This document shows, one piece after another, positions 1-9,040 of a stretch of 64,000 nt of DNA. Made by a program: the position numbers and the translations under genes. Numbering within the stretch: position 1 is the first letter of the stretch; every line of letters starts with the position of its first letter. The DNA is from Desulfovibrio piger (GTDB lineage: Bacteria; Desulfobacterota; Desulfovibrionia; Desulfovibrionales; Desulfovibrionaceae): positions 434,001 to 498,000 of the forward strand of contig NZ_OX636706.1 in the NCBI RefSeq assembly GCF_951793255.1, in the 5' to 3' direction. The notes beneath the pieces were generated by a model that saw only the letters and a program-made list of their open reading frames with translations, was not told the origin of the DNA and did no database searches.

Positions 1-968
1 ATGTCCTCCCGGCGCTCGCGCAGGGCCGGCAGAGGGATCTGCACCACGTTCAGGCGGTAGTAGAGGTCATCGCGGAAGGTGCCCTTCTCCACCATGGCGG
101 CCAGATCCTTGTTGGTGGCGGCCACCACGCGGATGTCCACCTCGATCTCCTCACCGCCGCCCACGCGCTCGAAACGGCGCTCCTGCAGCACACGCAGCAG
201 CTTGACCTGCAGATCGGGCGTCAGCTCGGCGATCTCGTCCAAAAAGAGCGTACCGCCGTCGGCCTGCTCGAAACGGCCGCGCCGCATGGCCACGGCACCG
301 GTGAAGGAGCCTTTTTCATGGCCGAAGAGCTCGCTCTCCAGCACGCCGGGGTTGAGGGCCATGCAGTTGACCGAGACGAAGGGCTTTTCCTTGCGCGGGC
401 TGGCGTAATGGATGGCGCGGGCCACCAGTTCCTTGCCCGTGCCCGACTCGCCGGTGATGAGCACCGTGGAGCGGCTGGGCGCGGCACGGTCCACCATGAC
501 CAGCACATCGCGGATGGCGCGGCTGCGGCCCACGATCTGGTGCACGCTGTAGCGCTCTTCCATGGCTTCCTGCAGCAGGCGGTACTGCCGGTGGGCGCGG
601 GCCAGCTCCGTGGCGTTGTGGATGGAGAGCAGCAGCTCGTCGTTGGAGAACGGCTTGGTGATGTAGTCGAAGGCCCCGTATTTCATGGCCTCCACGGCGC
701 TTTCGATGGAGCCGAAGGCCGTCATGATGAGCACCGGGATGTAGGGCCAGCTTTTCTTCACATGCTGGAGCACCTCGCGCCCGGAGACCTTGGGCATCTT
801 CATGTCCGTCACCACCACGTCCACTTCGCTCTCGGCCAGGAAGGCCAGGGCCGTCTCGGGGTCGCTGATGGCGGTGACGGTGTAGCCCTCATCCTCCAGC
901 AGGGTCTGCAACACCAGCAGGTAGTTTTTTTCGTCGTCGATGACCAGAATATGCGATTTGTCACTCAT
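1..968 (-). CDS. Sigma-54-dependent response regulator (NtrC family), 3' end cut by window
   Basis: DNA-binding activator of a two-component system; 322 codons are present and the C-terminus, where the DNA-binding domain would be, lies outside the window. The receiver domain (residues 1-120) has the acidic pair D11-D12, the phospho-acceptor D55 in VVVTDMKMP and the conserved Lys in TKPFSNDEL. The AAA+ domain has Walker A GESGTGKE, a sigma-54 contact loop GSFTGA (Ser for Ala, a common variant) and Walker [10 protein letters not shown]. The start is the ATG at 966-968. A histidine kinase gene lies just upstream on the same strand and is the likely cognate sensor. The signal sensed cannot be read from the sequence. 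Confidence 0.93.
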   Translation of the reverse strand, partial: MSDKSHILVIDDEKNYLLVLQTLLEDEGYTVTAISDPETALAFLAESEVDVVVTDMKMPKVSGREVLQHVKKSWPYIPVLIMTAFGSIESAVEAMKYGAFDYITKPFSNDELLLSIHNATELARAHRQYRLLQEAMEERYSVHQIVGRSRAIRDVLVMVDRAAPSRSTVLITGESGTGKELVARAIHYASPRKEKPFVSVNCMALNPGVLESELFGHEKGSFTGAVAMRRGRFEQADGGTLFLDEIAELTPDLQVKLLRVLQERRFERVGGGEEIEVDIRVVAATNKDLAAMVEKGTFRDDLYYRLNVVQIPLPALRERRED

Positions 969-1144
969 GGTGTTTCTCCCGGTACAGGCGTGAGGCGGCT
1001 CCGATCAGGCCCAGGACCGTATTGCCCGCAAAAAACTGATTTTCTGCCAGCAGCCCCGCCGATGGAAGACGCTGCGGCCAGCCTGCGACATCGTTCCTGC
1101 CCAGGCTGCCCGCAGGCGGGAGGCGGCCTGGCGTGCGGGCACGT

Positions 1145-2728
1145 CTAGCTCTCTTTGCCGGGCTCCGGCGTCCCGTTTTCCCTGTCGTCGGCGGGCCGGG
1201 CGGCGGCTTCCCCGCTTTCCGCGGGGGCGGACTGGGCTTCCGCGGCAGCAGCGGGGCTCTCAGGCTCTTCAGGCTTTTCCGGCTCCGCCGCAGGCAGCAG
1301 GATGCGCACCAGGGCCCCGCCTTCGGGGCCGTTGGCCAGCCGGATCTCGCCGCCATGGCTGTTGATGATGGAACTGACGATGGGCAGGCCCAGGCCCGTA
1401 CCGCCGTCCTTGGTGGTGAAGAAGGGATCCAGCACGCTGTCCAGCAGGGCCGGATCGAAACCCGGTCCCGAGTCCAGGGCCTCCAGCACCACGCGCCCGT
1501 CGTCGCTCCGGCGGCTGCTGATGCGGATGATGCCCGGCCCGTCCATGGCCTGCTGGCCGTTGACCAGGATGTTGTAGATGGCCCGGTAGAGCAGGTCCTT
1601 GTCACCGCGCACCCACAGACCGGGCGAGGTGACCCGCTCGATGGCCACGCCCACACGGCCCAGCTCACCTTCCAGGAAGGCCAGCACCTGACTCAGCACA
1701 AGATCCAGATCCACCAGATCCTGCCGCGGCTGGCGGGGACGGGCATAGTCCAGAAAATCGTTGACCGTCTGCGACAGACGGACGGACTCGTCATAGATGG
1801 CCTGCAGGATGCGCGAGGTCCCGGCATCGGCCTTGCCCATACGGCGTTGCAGCAGCTCCGCGCTGGAGCGGATGATGCCCAGCGGGTTGCGTATCTCATG
1901 GGCGATGCTGGCGATGACGCGGCCCATGCTGACCAGCTTCTCGTTGCTGTGCAGCTCGTTCTCCAGCTGGCGGTTCTTGGCCATGCGGTCGGCCAGGACG
2001 CGTTCCGCCCGCTGGATGAGCATCAGGAGCAAGGCGAACATGATGACCGACGACAGCAGGCAGGTCACCACCACCACGCCCTGGAAAAGCAAGATCTGCT
2101 CGTAATCGCTGGTGATGTCCTGCGTCAGCTCCAGCGCCCCCATGATGGGCGGCTCCGCCCCCGGCTGGAGGGGTTCCCCGCGCAGGGGATAGAGGGTCCG
2201 CAGGACGAAGGTCCCCGACGGCCGGGGCAGGTGGAAGATGGCCCGCCAGTCCGGGATATTGGAGATCAGCTCCGGCTTGGGCACGCCGCCGCGCAGGGTG
2301 CTGTCCAGGCTTTCCGGGCCCACGCCCATGCGGCCCAGCTCTTCCTTGCTGGTGGAATAGGCCACCACCCGCGTGAAGTCATAGATGCGCAGGCGTTCCA
2401 TGGGCAGCCCGTGGACCACGGACTGCACCACCTGATCCAGCCTGTCGTACTGGCTGGGCTGGCGCAGGGCGATGCGCCCGTGGGCCAGCAGCGTGGGCAG
2501 GGCGAAACGCCGGTAGATCTGGTGGTTGAGGTTCTCGGCCAGCAGGCGGGAAAAGTTCTCCTGCCGTGTCAGCAGGGCCTCGCGCGCCGAATTGGCGATG
2601 AAGAACGACAGCACCAGACTGGTGGCCATGATGACCAGCAACGAGAGCCAGGACAGCGTGCGGGCATAGCTCAGCGGCAGATCCTGCTCTGCCGTCGCTC
2701 CCGCTGCGGCGGTACCACCTTTGAACAT
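1145..2728 (-). CDS. Membrane sensor histidine kinase
   Basis: 527-residue kinase, probably the partner of the response regulator 176 bp downstream. Two membrane segments (about residues 24-46 and 210-232) bracket an extracytoplasmic sensor region of about 160 residues that I do not recognise. The cytoplasmic part carries the H-box IAHEIRNPLG with His277, an N-box-like ILVNGQQAMDG, the G1 box DSGPGFD and the G2 box GGTGLGLPI. I chose the ATG at 2728 because GGAG sits six bases upstream; an in-frame TTG at 2761 has no comparable site. The last 40 residues are rich in Ala, Glu and Pro and look disordered. Confidence 0.92.
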   Translation of the reverse strand: MFKGGTAAAGATAEQDLPLSYARTLSWLSLLVIMATSLVLSFFIANSAREALLTRQENFSRLLAENLNHQIYRRFALPTLLAHGRIALRQPSQYDRLDQVVQSVVHGLPMERLRIYDFTRVVAYSTSKEELGRMGVGPESLDSTLRGGVPKPELISNIPDWRAIFHLPRPSGTFVLRTLYPLRGEPLQPGAEPPIMGALELTQDITSDYEQILLFQGVVVVTCLLSSVIMFALLLMLIQRAERVLADRMAKNRQLENELHSNEKLVSMGRVIASIAHEIRNPLGIIRSSAELLQRRMGKADAGTSRILQAIYDESVRLSQTVNDFLDYARPRQPRQDLVDLDLVLSQVLAFLEGELGRVGVAIERVTSPGLWVRGDKDLLYRAIYNILVNGQQAMDGPGIIRISSRRSDDGRVVLEALDSGPGFDPALLDSVLDPFFTTKDGGTGLGLPIVSSIINSHGGEIRLANGPEGGALVRILLPAAEPEKPEEPESPAAAAEAQSAPAESGEAAARPADDRENGTPEPGKES

Positions 2729-2800
2729 GCGATGCTCCAGTCTGCCGCCCACGGCCCGCAACAGGGCAGGCCGGAGGCGCGGCAGGGAAAAACGGGCCCC

Positions 2801-4141
2801 CTAGAAGCTCTCGGGCTCCTGCGCCACAGCCAGAAATTCGGCCAGGTCGGCAGCCTCCCGGGGATAACCGGACGCCCCCAGACGGGTGTTGGCCAGCCGC
2901 TTGCCCAGTTCCACCGCGGGCTGGTCCAGCGGATCGATGTCCATGAGCCAGCCGGTGAAGACCGTGGCCGCTTCCAGCAGCAGCATCATGCTGCCCGCGG
3001 CGCGGGGCGTGCATTCGCCCATCTCCATGTGCAGCAGGGGCACGCCGCTCTTGCACAGGGCCATGCGCGTGCCCAGGCCTTCGGCTTCCAGCAGGGCCCC
3101 GAAGGGCTTGCCGCGCAGCCAGCTCCAGTGGTCAGGCAGGTCCCGGCCGAAATGCCGCCCCTGCTCCAGTCCCCTGGCGGTCACGAAGATGCAGCCCTTG
3201 TCACGCTGCCCGTCCAGGAACATCTGGTTGACGGAATGCTGGTCCGTGACCCCGGTGGCGGGCACGGGCATGATGCCCTTGCCGTCCTTGCCCAGGCTCT
3301 CGGCCCAGAGCTGGGCGAACCAGGGGCCATAGGTGGCCCATTGCGGCACATAGCAGAAAAACACCAGCTGGCTGTAGCCGTGGCTCTCCAGGGCGTTGGC
3401 CCAGCAGGCCAGATGGAAGGCGGGATGCCCGGCAAGGCAGGACGGATCCTGGGCCAGCGGGCGGGCCACAGCGGCCGCCCCGTCCAGCAGGGCCTGCCAG
3501 TCGATACCCAAAAAGGCGGCGGGCAGCAGGCCCACGGCCGAAAGGGCCGAATAGCGGCCGCCCAGATTGTCCGGAACTTCCAGCGAATCCAGAGCGTAGC
3601 GGGAGGCCTCCTCGCGCAGGAAACCCTGGTGCAGGTCCGTGACCACGATCATGTGCTCGTGCCAGCGCTCGCCCAGGGCCTTGCGCAGCCAGTCCCGGCA
3701 AAGGAAGTACTGGGCAAGGGTCTCGATGGTGCCGCCGGACTTGCTGATGCAGACCACCGTGGTCTCGTGGGGCGGCAGCTTGGCCAGCCAGCTCTCGAAG
3801 GTGGCGGCGCAGACGTTGTCCGCGATCCAGAGGCAGGGGCCGTCATGGCAGGGACCGTCCTGCCCGGGCGCAAAGGCGCGCTGCAGGGCGCGGGCCCCCA
3901 GTGCGGAGCCGCCGATGCCCAGCACCAGCATATGGCGCCGCGCACGGACCCGGGGCAGCAGGGGCGGCAGTTCCCGCTCCAGGCGCTCCCGGTACGGCAT
4001 GGTCAGGAAAGGCAGCGAGCCTTGCGCGCATTCCGTCTCCAGACGGCGCGACAGCTCCGGCGCACGCGCGGCGAAAACGGCGGCAGCGTCCCGCTGCAGA
4101 CGACCGGTATAGGCGCGGGACCATTCAAGCGTATGCATCAT
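2801..4141 (-). CDS. pgi: Glucose-6-phosphate isomerase
   Basis: Interconverts glucose 6-phosphate and fructose 6-phosphate in glycolysis and gluconeogenesis. The 446-residue protein has the sugar-phosphate-binding signature ISKSGGTIET and the GGRYSALSAVGLLP block typical of the family; its length matches the short bacterial type rather than the 550-residue enterobacterial form. GGAGG lies five bases before the first of two tandem ATGs (4141 and 4138). It ends 73 bp upstream of the histidine kinase start and may be cotranscribed with the two-component genes. Confidence 0.95.
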   Translation of the reverse strand: MMHTLEWSRAYTGRLQRDAAAVFAARAPELSRRLETECAQGSLPFLTMPYRERLERELPPLLPRVRARRHMLVLGIGGSALGARALQRAFAPGQDGPCHDGPCLWIADNVCAATFESWLAKLPPHETTVVCISKSGGTIETLAQYFLCRDWLRKALGERWHEHMIVVTDLHQGFLREEASRYALDSLEVPDNLGGRYSALSAVGLLPAAFLGIDWQALLDGAAAVARPLAQDPSCLAGHPAFHLACWANALESHGYSQLVFFCYVPQWATYGPWFAQLWAESLGKDGKGIMPVPATGVTDQHSVNQMFLDGQRDKGCIFVTARGLEQGRHFGRDLPDHWSWLRGKPFGALLEAEGLGTRMALCKSGVPLLHMEMGECTPRAAGSMMLLLEAATVFTGWLMDIDPLDQPAVELGKRLANTRLGASGYPREAADLAEFLAVAQEPESF

Positions 4142-4246
4142 GGTGTCCTCCCCCTGGATGGGGCGTCTTCCGCAAGGGAAGCCAAAAGGACCGGCAGGGC
4201 CGGAAAGAGGCCCGGAGCGGCACCACGATGATGCCGCTCCGTGAGA

Positions 4247-4600
4247 TCAAAACAGTTTCAGGGGCTTGGGGGCAAAAAAACGCCGCCGCACCTCTTTGTA
4301 GGTTTGCGGTCGCACGCCGAAACGGTAGCGCCACAGCACGCAGTCCTCACGGGCGGCACACTGGCGCACGTCGGCACGGCTGCCGGCGCACATCATGCAC
4401 TGCCCGCGGATGACGCGCAGGGCACGGCGCGGCGCATCCGGGCCATGCCATTCCGGACGGCTGTCCGCCTCGATGGCGGCCATGCGCCAGCCCCACAGGG
4501 GGCAGTCCTCATCCGCGCACTGACGCACGGAACGGGAGGAATTGCCCTGACATTCAAGACAAAATTGCCGGATGGCGGCAACAGGGCCAGGATTGGCCAT
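4247..4600 (-). CDS. Cysteine-rich protein of unknown function, 117 aa
   Basis: Not recognised by name. It contains two similar modules, each with a CxxC followed by a second Cys pair: FCLECQ...CADEDCPLW at residues 14-36 and CMMCAG...CAAREDCVLW at residues 68-89. The duplicated arrangement suggests two zinc-binding or rubredoxin-like knuckles. It lies directly after the YchJ-like SEC-C protein (12 bp gap), so the two metal-binding proteins are probably one transcription unit. A role in metal handling or nucleic-acid binding is a guess. Confidence 0.75.
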   Translation of the reverse strand: MANPGPVAAIRQFCLECQGNSSRSVRQCADEDCPLWGWRMAAIEADSRPEWHGPDAPRRALRVIRGQCMMCAGSRADVRQCAAREDCVLWRYRFGVRPQTYKEVRRRFFAPKPLKLF

Positions 4601-4612
4601 GGATCCCCCCGC

Positions 4613-5125
4613 CTAGGCCGATTCCCGGCCGCAGCACTTCTTGTACTTTTTGCCGCTGCCGCAGGGACAGGGATCGTTACGGCCCACCTTGGGCTCGGGA
4701 CGACGGTAAGCCTTGGGGCGACGGGCCACGCCGTCCACATAGTACAGCTTGCCGTCCTTGCGCTGGAAAAAGCTGCGTTCGCCGATCTGGCGCACGGAAC
4801 CTTCCAGTTCGTAGTAGGCATAAAATTCGGCCGTATCGAAGAGCTCGCCGTTCTCGCCTTCGGGCTGGTCCTTTTCACAGGGGCCCATGTCCAGACGCAG
4901 CCAGTGGACGTCACGGGTCTGCTCTTCCAGCATCTGGGCGGTCAGATCTTCGCGATAGGCGGGATGGGTGGTCTCCACCAGATAATCGAATTTGCCGAGG
5001 CAATAGGCGCTGAAGCGCGAGCGCACCATGGTGTCGGCATCATCGGGCCAGGCCTTGCCTTCCAGGTAGGGACCACAACATTCGTCCAGAGGGCGGCCAC
5101 TGCCGCAGGGACACAGTTCAGACAT
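4613..5125 (-). CDS. ychJ: YchJ-like SEC-C motif protein
   Basis: 170-residue member of the YchJ (UPF0225) family. A SEC-C zinc-binding motif sits at each end: [13 protein letters not shown] near residue 5 and [13 protein letters not shown] near residue 157, with an NTF2-like central part (residues 25-125). SEC-C motifs bind zinc and occur at the C-terminus of SecA; the function of free-standing YchJ proteins is unknown. It probably forms a unit with the cysteine-rich gene that follows. Confidence 0.85.
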   Translation of the reverse strand: MSELCPCGSGRPLDECCGPYLEGKAWPDDADTMVRSRFSAYCLGKFDYLVETTHPAYREDLTAQMLEEQTRDVHWLRLDMGPCEKDQPEGENGELFDTAEFYAYYELEGSVRQIGERSFFQRKDGKLYYVDGVARRPKAYRRPEPKVGRNDPCPCGSGKKYKKCCGRESA

Positions 5126-5429
5126 CTTGCAGTTACATCCTTGTTATGACAGCTGCCATGGCAGAGCCACGGCGCTTTGCAAGTGTAGCCCATGGCCGCC
5201 CCGGCGGCAAGCAGGACAGGCGGGGGACGGCGGAACGGGGCGCGTTGCGGGGCATGACGCTGTTCCCGCCCCGGCGGCCCCTCTTCCGGGAGACAGCCGG
5301 ACACCGGCCCCCCTTCCCTTCCGGGACGGGACATGCCGAAAAGCCCGGCGCGCGGCCGGAGCTCCACAGACGATGAAAAAGGGCCTCCCTGCCGGGAAGC
5401 CCTCCATGCGATCTTTTTGGGCAAAAGAC
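5126..5429. other. Intergenic region without a gene
   Basis: 304 bp between the YchJ-like gene start and the next leftward gene's stop. Apart from the leftward terminator at 5376-5402, I see no convincing gene, RNA or promoter. Open frames here are short and read like GC-rich noise. Confidence 0.6.
5376..5402 (-). terminator. Intrinsic terminator of the 5430-6272 gene
   Basis: Read leftward: AGGGCTTCCC, loop GGCA, GGGAGGCCCT, then TTTTT. It lies 28 bp beyond the stop codon of the leftward gene. Confidence 0.8.
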
Positions 5430-6272
5430 TCAGTTGCGCGGTGCGGACAGACGCACGTAGCAGCTTTCCGGGATTTCGCCGTCGGGCAGTTCCCCGGCAG
5501 CCATCCGCAATTCCATGCAGGTGGCGGCCTTTTTCTCCAGCCTGGCCCGGCCCAGCAGTTGCCCACCGGCATCCACCACCTCGCACAGGGCCCCTTCGGC
5601 GGGGCCTTCCTTCTTGGAGCCCGAGCACCAGAGCATCAGGCTGCCGTCCTTCCGGGCCTCCGTGCGGAACACTTCGCTGAACCCGGCGTACCAGAGCAGC
5701 CTGACGATGCGCCGCCCGGACAGGAAGGAGAGCAGGCCCGGCACGACGCCGATACAGGCCAGGATGCCGGACAGCCAGAAGGGATTGAAGCCCAGCAGGG
5801 ACACGGTCAGGGAGTAGGCCCCCTGACGCAGGCTGGCGGCGTCGCTCCAGACGGTGACCTCATAGCGCTGCGTGGCGCTGGCCGGTGTGCCGCGCACCCG
5901 GACGCTCAGGGCATAGGTGCCGGGAGTGGCCCCCTGCTCCGCCACGATCTCGCCGCGCCACATGCCGTTGCCGAACCAGTAGCTGGCAAAAAAGCCGTCC
6001 AGACGGAAGCTCAGCGGCGCGCCTTCCGGGGTCACGGAGACCAGCAGGTCGCTGTCGCGCGGCTTGTCGATGCCGATGGGACCGGAAAGCATGGTCCCCT
6101 GCCCGGCAACGATGTCCAGATGGTAGGACCCGGCACGCATGAGGGCCTGCAGACCGTCCACAAGAACGAGGACAGCCAGCCCCAGCACAAGAGCGGCCAG
6201 CAGGCCTGTGCGGCGCTGGCGTTCTTTGAGGGCTGGCAGTGCCTGCCAGAAGGAATTGGAGGAATCGCTCAT
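5430..6272 (-). CDS. Two-span membrane protein of unknown function, 280 aa
   Basis: Not recognised. One hydrophobic segment at about residues 23-45 and a second at about 165-188 enclose a 120-residue domain predicted outside the membrane. That domain is rich in beta-type sequence (for example TPGTYALSVRVRG), which suggests a sandwich fold. About 90 residues follow in the cytoplasm. It has its own terminator downstream and is followed upstream by another small membrane protein on the same strand, so the pair may work together at the envelope. Confidence 0.75.
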   Translation of the reverse strand: MSDSSNSFWQALPALKERQRRTGLLAALVLGLAVLVLVDGLQALMRAGSYHLDIVAGQGTMLSGPIGIDKPRDSDLLVSVTPEGAPLSFRLDGFFASYWFGNGMWRGEIVAEQGATPGTYALSVRVRGTPASATQRYEVTVWSDAASLRQGAYSLTVSLLGFNPFWLSGILACIGVVPGLLSFLSGRRIVRLLWYAGFSEVFRTEARKDGSLMLWCSGSKKEGPAEGALCEVVDAGGQLLGRARLEKKAATCMELRMAAGELPDGEIPESCYVRLSAPRN

Positions 6273-6382
6273 ACGGGCAGTCTAGAGGAAGAGCGGCCTT
6301 CCGGCAAGCCCGCCGCCTCCGCTTCGGGCCCCGGCCCAAAGCGGCGGGGACGGAGGGCAGCGGGCTTTTCCGGAGGCGAATG

Positions 6383-6697
6383 TCAGCGAACGATCCCCAG
6401 GTGGTGCTGGGGCTGTTCCAGGACCCGCCAGTAGACCAGACTGGCGCCCTGCCGGGGCAGTTCGATGTAGGTGGCGCCTTCATCGGCGTAGACCTGACGG
6501 ATCTTGCGAATCAGGGCGAACGCCCCCATCCAGACAGGAATGGAGATGCCAAAGAACCAGAGGCAGAACGTGCTCATGGAGGACATGGGCGAACGGGAGG
6601 CCATGTACATGCCCAGGAAGACAGCGCCTATCATCACCACATTGGCAACAATGCGGACGATGCTGGAATACAGGGAACGCTTGTAGCTGCTGGTCAT
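6383..6697 (-). CDS. Small membrane protein of unknown function, 104 aa
   Basis: Starts at the ATG at 6695-6697, with AAGGAG six bases upstream; an upstream in-frame start at 6733 lacks a site and overlaps the terminator before it. Two membrane segments are visible (about residues 10-33 and 40-63), followed by a 40-residue soluble tail. Same strand as the 5430-6272 gene, 110 bp before it. No function can be assigned. Confidence 0.7.
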   Translation of the reverse strand: MTSSYKRSLYSSIVRIVANVVMIGAVFLGMYMASRSPMSSMSTFCLWFFGISIPVWMGAFALIRKIRQVYADEGATYIELPRQGASLVYWRVLEQPQHHLGIVR

Positions 6698-6730
6698 GAC
6701 GGGCTCCTTGGCGGGAAGAAGGTCTGTTAT

Positions 6731-6765
6731 CAAAAGACTGCCGGGAAAGGCTTTTCACGGCAGTC
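6731..6765 (-). terminator. Intrinsic terminator of the TauE/lipoprotein operon
   Basis: Leftward: GACTGCCG, loop TGAAAAGCCTTTCC, CGGCAGTC, then TTTTG. The perfect 8-bp stem is extended by GAAAAG/CTTTTC pairing in the loop. Confidence 0.8.
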
Positions 6766-6784
6766 TCGTCTAGCAGGAGGGGGT

Positions 6785-6806
6785 GGGGGGCGGAGGGCCG
6801 CCCCCC
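6785..6806 (-). terminator. GC-rich hairpin after the lipoprotein gene
   Basis: Perfect 9-bp stem GGGGGGCGG / CCGCCCCCC with a 4-base loop, 22 bp after the lipoprotein stop. There is no T-tract, so it is more likely a 3'-end stabiliser or pause hairpin ahead of the true terminator at 6731-6765. Confidence 0.5.
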
Positions 6807-6828
6807 GGGTTGTGGATGCTGCTGTTGT

Positions 6829-7419
6829 TTACTTCTTGAAGATGTTGGTGCGGGTGATGTTCATGAACCGCAGGGCCTGATGCTTGGCATTTTCCTTGTA
6901 GTACATGCGGACTTCGTCACCGGCTTCCCAGGTGGCCGGGGGCAGGTCGATCTTGTCGGCGGGGATGGTGAAGGTCACCAGGGCCTGCAGGCGGGCCGAG
7001 TATTCGGTCACAGACATCTTGTCCTTGTCGATGATGGGGAAGGTCTTGCCGTGCACCTTGGGATGGGTGCGCTTGAGGCCCTTCTCAACATCGGAGAACT
7101 GCACGTTCAGGACTTCCAGAGCCTTGGTCTCGGGGTTGAAGATGGTGACGGTGGACTTTTCCAGGTCGAACATCACGCGGCCGCCGGGAACGGGCAGGGG
7201 ACCGATTTCAGACGGATCGGCAGGCAGGGTGTACTCATGGACGCCGCCGGAGTAGTGGGGGTTGCGCTGGTCATGATTGACGTCCAGCACCACCAGAAGG
7301 GTTTTGGTTTCCGGATTGAAGGCCACGCAGCGGCCCTGTTCCACCTGGCCAAATTCGCACGCGGTCAGACCGAGGCTGAGAGCCAGTACCAGAGTCAGAA
7401 TTACGTTACGCATTCTCAT
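6829..7419 (-). CDS. Lipoprotein, 196 aa (DUF4881-like, tentative)
   Basis: Signal peptide with lipobox LTAC (Cys21) predicts a lipid-anchored envelope protein. The mature part is polar and contains a two-part repeat-like pattern (FNPETKTLLV near residue 35 and FNPETKALEV near residue 93). I recall a Desulfovibrio lipoprotein family (DUF4881) of this size, but this is from memory. It is the last gene of a leftward operon with the TauE-type exporter (11 bp gap) and the small membrane protein, so it probably serves the same transport or stress process. Confidence 0.75.
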   Translation of the reverse strand: MRMRNVILTLVLALSLGLTACEFGQVEQGRCVAFNPETKTLLVVLDVNHDQRNPHYSGGVHEYTLPADPSEIGPLPVPGGRVMFDLEKSTVTIFNPETKALEVLNVQFSDVEKGLKRTHPKVHGKTFPIIDKDKMSVTEYSARLQALVTFTIPADKIDLPPATWEAGDEVRMYYKENAKHQALRFMNITRTNIFKK

Positions 7420-7430
7420 GTGCTGCCTCC

Positions 7431-8486
7431 TTACGCCTGGCGCTTCTTGGCGGCCAGTTCAGCCTTGGCGCCCTGAACCATACGGACGGTGATGTAGAGG
7501 GAGATGGCGCTCACGAAGCCCAGGACCACCACGGTGGCGATGCCGTTGATGAAGCCGGCATAGGCGGGGAAGTAGGGCTGGATGAGCTTCAGGACCACGG
7601 AAGCGAGGCAGCCGAGCACGGCGCAGCCGAAGGCGATACGGATGCCGTAACCCTTGATGTACTTGGTGGCGACAGCGCCGACCTGGGCACCGATGGCGGC
7701 GCCGACCAGCATGATGAGGGCGGCCACGAGTTCAGTACGACCCTTGAAGGTGAAGGAAGCGGCGCCGTACAGGCCGGAGATGGCCACTTCGAAGAGGTCC
7801 GTACCCACGGCCACATGGGTGGGGCAACCAACCAGGTACACCAGGGCGGGCATGCGGATCAGACCGCCGCCGATGCCGAGGATACCGGCCAGCCAGCCGG
7901 TGAACAGGGAGACCACGATGGGCAGCCAGGCGGAGCAGTAGATACCGGCGCCGTGGAAGTGCACCATGGGGGGAATGCGGATGGCGTGCAGCTTGGAGGC
8001 CCAGTCGAGACCGGTGGCGGTAGCGGAGAGCGCTTCACCGCGGGCGGCGGCTTCGCGTTCCTTCTTCTTGCGCAGGGACACGTCATGGAAGACCATCCAG
8101 GCCATGCAGATCAGCAGCACGACGTACAGCCAGCGCACGACCTTGTCGACGGAGCCCAGGCGTTCCAGCCACATCAGCATCTGGGCGCCCAGTTCCACAC
8201 CGATGATGGTACCGGCCAGCATGGTCAGGCCGAGCTTGTAGTCAACGTTACCGAACTTGCCGTGCCGCAGGGTCGAGATCAGGGATTTGCCGGCCATGTG
8301 GGCAACGTCCGTGCCCACGGCGAAGGCCATGGGGAAGCCGAGGATGTTCAGACCGGGGGTAACCATCCAGGCACCGCCCATACCAAAGAAACCACCGATA
8401 ATGCCGACGCCGAGACCCAGAATGATCAGACCGGGCCAGAAAATCGTCACGCCGGAGATGGGCATCAAAACATACAACCAATCCAT
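7431..8486 (-). CDS. TauE/SafE-family sulfite or sulfonate exporter
   Basis: 351-residue inner-membrane permease with about eight hydrophobic segments and the family's repeated glycine-rich motif: GGFFGMGGAWMVTP near residue 31 and GILGIGGGLIRMPAL near residue 204. TauE/SafE carriers export sulfite, sulfoacetate and related anions. In a sulfate reducer this could handle sulfite or organosulfonates; the substrate is inferred, not shown. It lies between a small membrane protein (18 bp upstream) and a lipoprotein, under the sigma-54 promoter at 8897-8914. Confidence 0.88.
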   Translation of the reverse strand: MDWLYVLMPISGVTIFWPGLIILGLGVGIIGGFFGMGGAWMVTPGLNILGFPMAFAVGTDVAHMAGKSLISTLRHGKFGNVDYKLGLTMLAGTIIGVELGAQMLMWLERLGSVDKVVRWLYVVLLICMAWMVFHDVSLRKKKEREAAARGEALSATATGLDWASKLHAIRIPPMVHFHGAGIYCSAWLPIVVSLFTGWLAGILGIGGGLIRMPALVYLVGCPTHVAVGTDLFEVAISGLYGAASFTFKGRTELVAALIMLVGAAIGAQVGAVATKYIKGYGIRIAFGCAVLGCLASVVLKLIQPYFPAYAGFINGIATVVVLGFVSAISLYITVRMVQGAKAELAAKKRQA

Positions 8487-8504
8487 GTTTTCCTCCCTTC
8501 CGGC

Positions 8505-8810
8505 CTAGTGTTCAGCCAGCTCGCGGTGCTTGAGGTCGATACCGATGTGCGACATCACAACGTCGGCCAGGAAGCCGAAGATGCAGCCGACCGTCGGGAT
8601 GATGATGATGGTCAGGATGGTGAAGTACAGATGACTGTCATTGTACATCTGCGCCCACCACAGCATGATGCCGTCCAGGCGGCGGGTATCGGCCACGATG
8701 ACCACGTTTGCCGCTGCCTTCTTGGCTGCCAGGGCCAGGGAAGGCATCATGACCAGCAGCATGACGAAACTGCCCGCAATGGCTGTCCAGAGCTTGCGCA
8801 TCATTTTCAT
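8505..8810 (-). CDS. Small membrane protein, first gene of the TauE operon
   Basis: 101 residues from the ATG at 8808-8810, with GGAGG five bases upstream. There is an N-terminal signal-like segment ending in LALAAKK, then a second membrane span (about residues 63-88). A start at 8885 is possible in frame but lies at the expected sigma-54 transcription start, so it is unlikely. Its tight linkage to the exporter suggests an accessory subunit. Function unknown. Confidence 0.78.
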   Translation of the reverse strand: MKMMRKLWTAIAGSFVMLLVMMPSLALAAKKAAANVVIVADTRRLDGIMLWWAQMYNDSHLYFTILTIIIIPTVGCIFGFLADVVMSHIGIDLKHRELAEH

Positions 8811-8896
8811 GTTCTCCTCCGGGTCTTGGGGTTGTTGCATCCAGATCCTGCGTCCCACGGCAGGACCATTCGTCCTAAACTTCACATGCTCGTTTT

Positions 8897-8914
8897 AAGC
8901 AACACCCGTGCCAA
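8897..8914 (-). promoter_or_regulatory. Sigma-54 promoter of the TauE operon
   Basis: Leftward the sequence reads TTGGCACGGGTGTTGCTT, a full match to the sigma-54 consensus TTGGCACGNNNNTTGCW. The GG and GC dinucleotides are ten bases apart. The expected start point near 8886 leaves a 75-base leader to the ATG at 8810. Confidence 0.88.
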
Positions 8915-8942
8915 TTTCGCTAAAAAACCCGGAAATCCTTGA

Positions 8943-8958
8943 TTGGCAACACTGCCAA
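8943..8958. promoter_or_regulatory. Palindrome upstream of the sigma-54 promoter, candidate activator site
   Basis: TTGGCA, spacer ACAC, TGCCAA: a perfect 6-bp dyad about 30 bp upstream of the -24 box. A second dyad-like element, TGCGCA AAC TGCGCA, follows at about 8973-8987. Both lie between the operon and the divergent activator gene. Confidence 0.5.
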
Positions 8959-9040
8959 GCGTTTTTTCTCTTGCGCAAACTGCGCATTGCGGATAGATTT
9001 TCAGGAAAGTTGCACGCTTTTTGCGTTATCGGGAGGCTGT

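Noticed and set aside
1133..4231. Long rightward open frame of about 1,030 codons opposite the histidine kinase and pgi genes
   Set aside because: It is antisense to two clearly recognisable genes; its translation is His/Gln/Gly-rich noise typical of GC-rich antisense frames.
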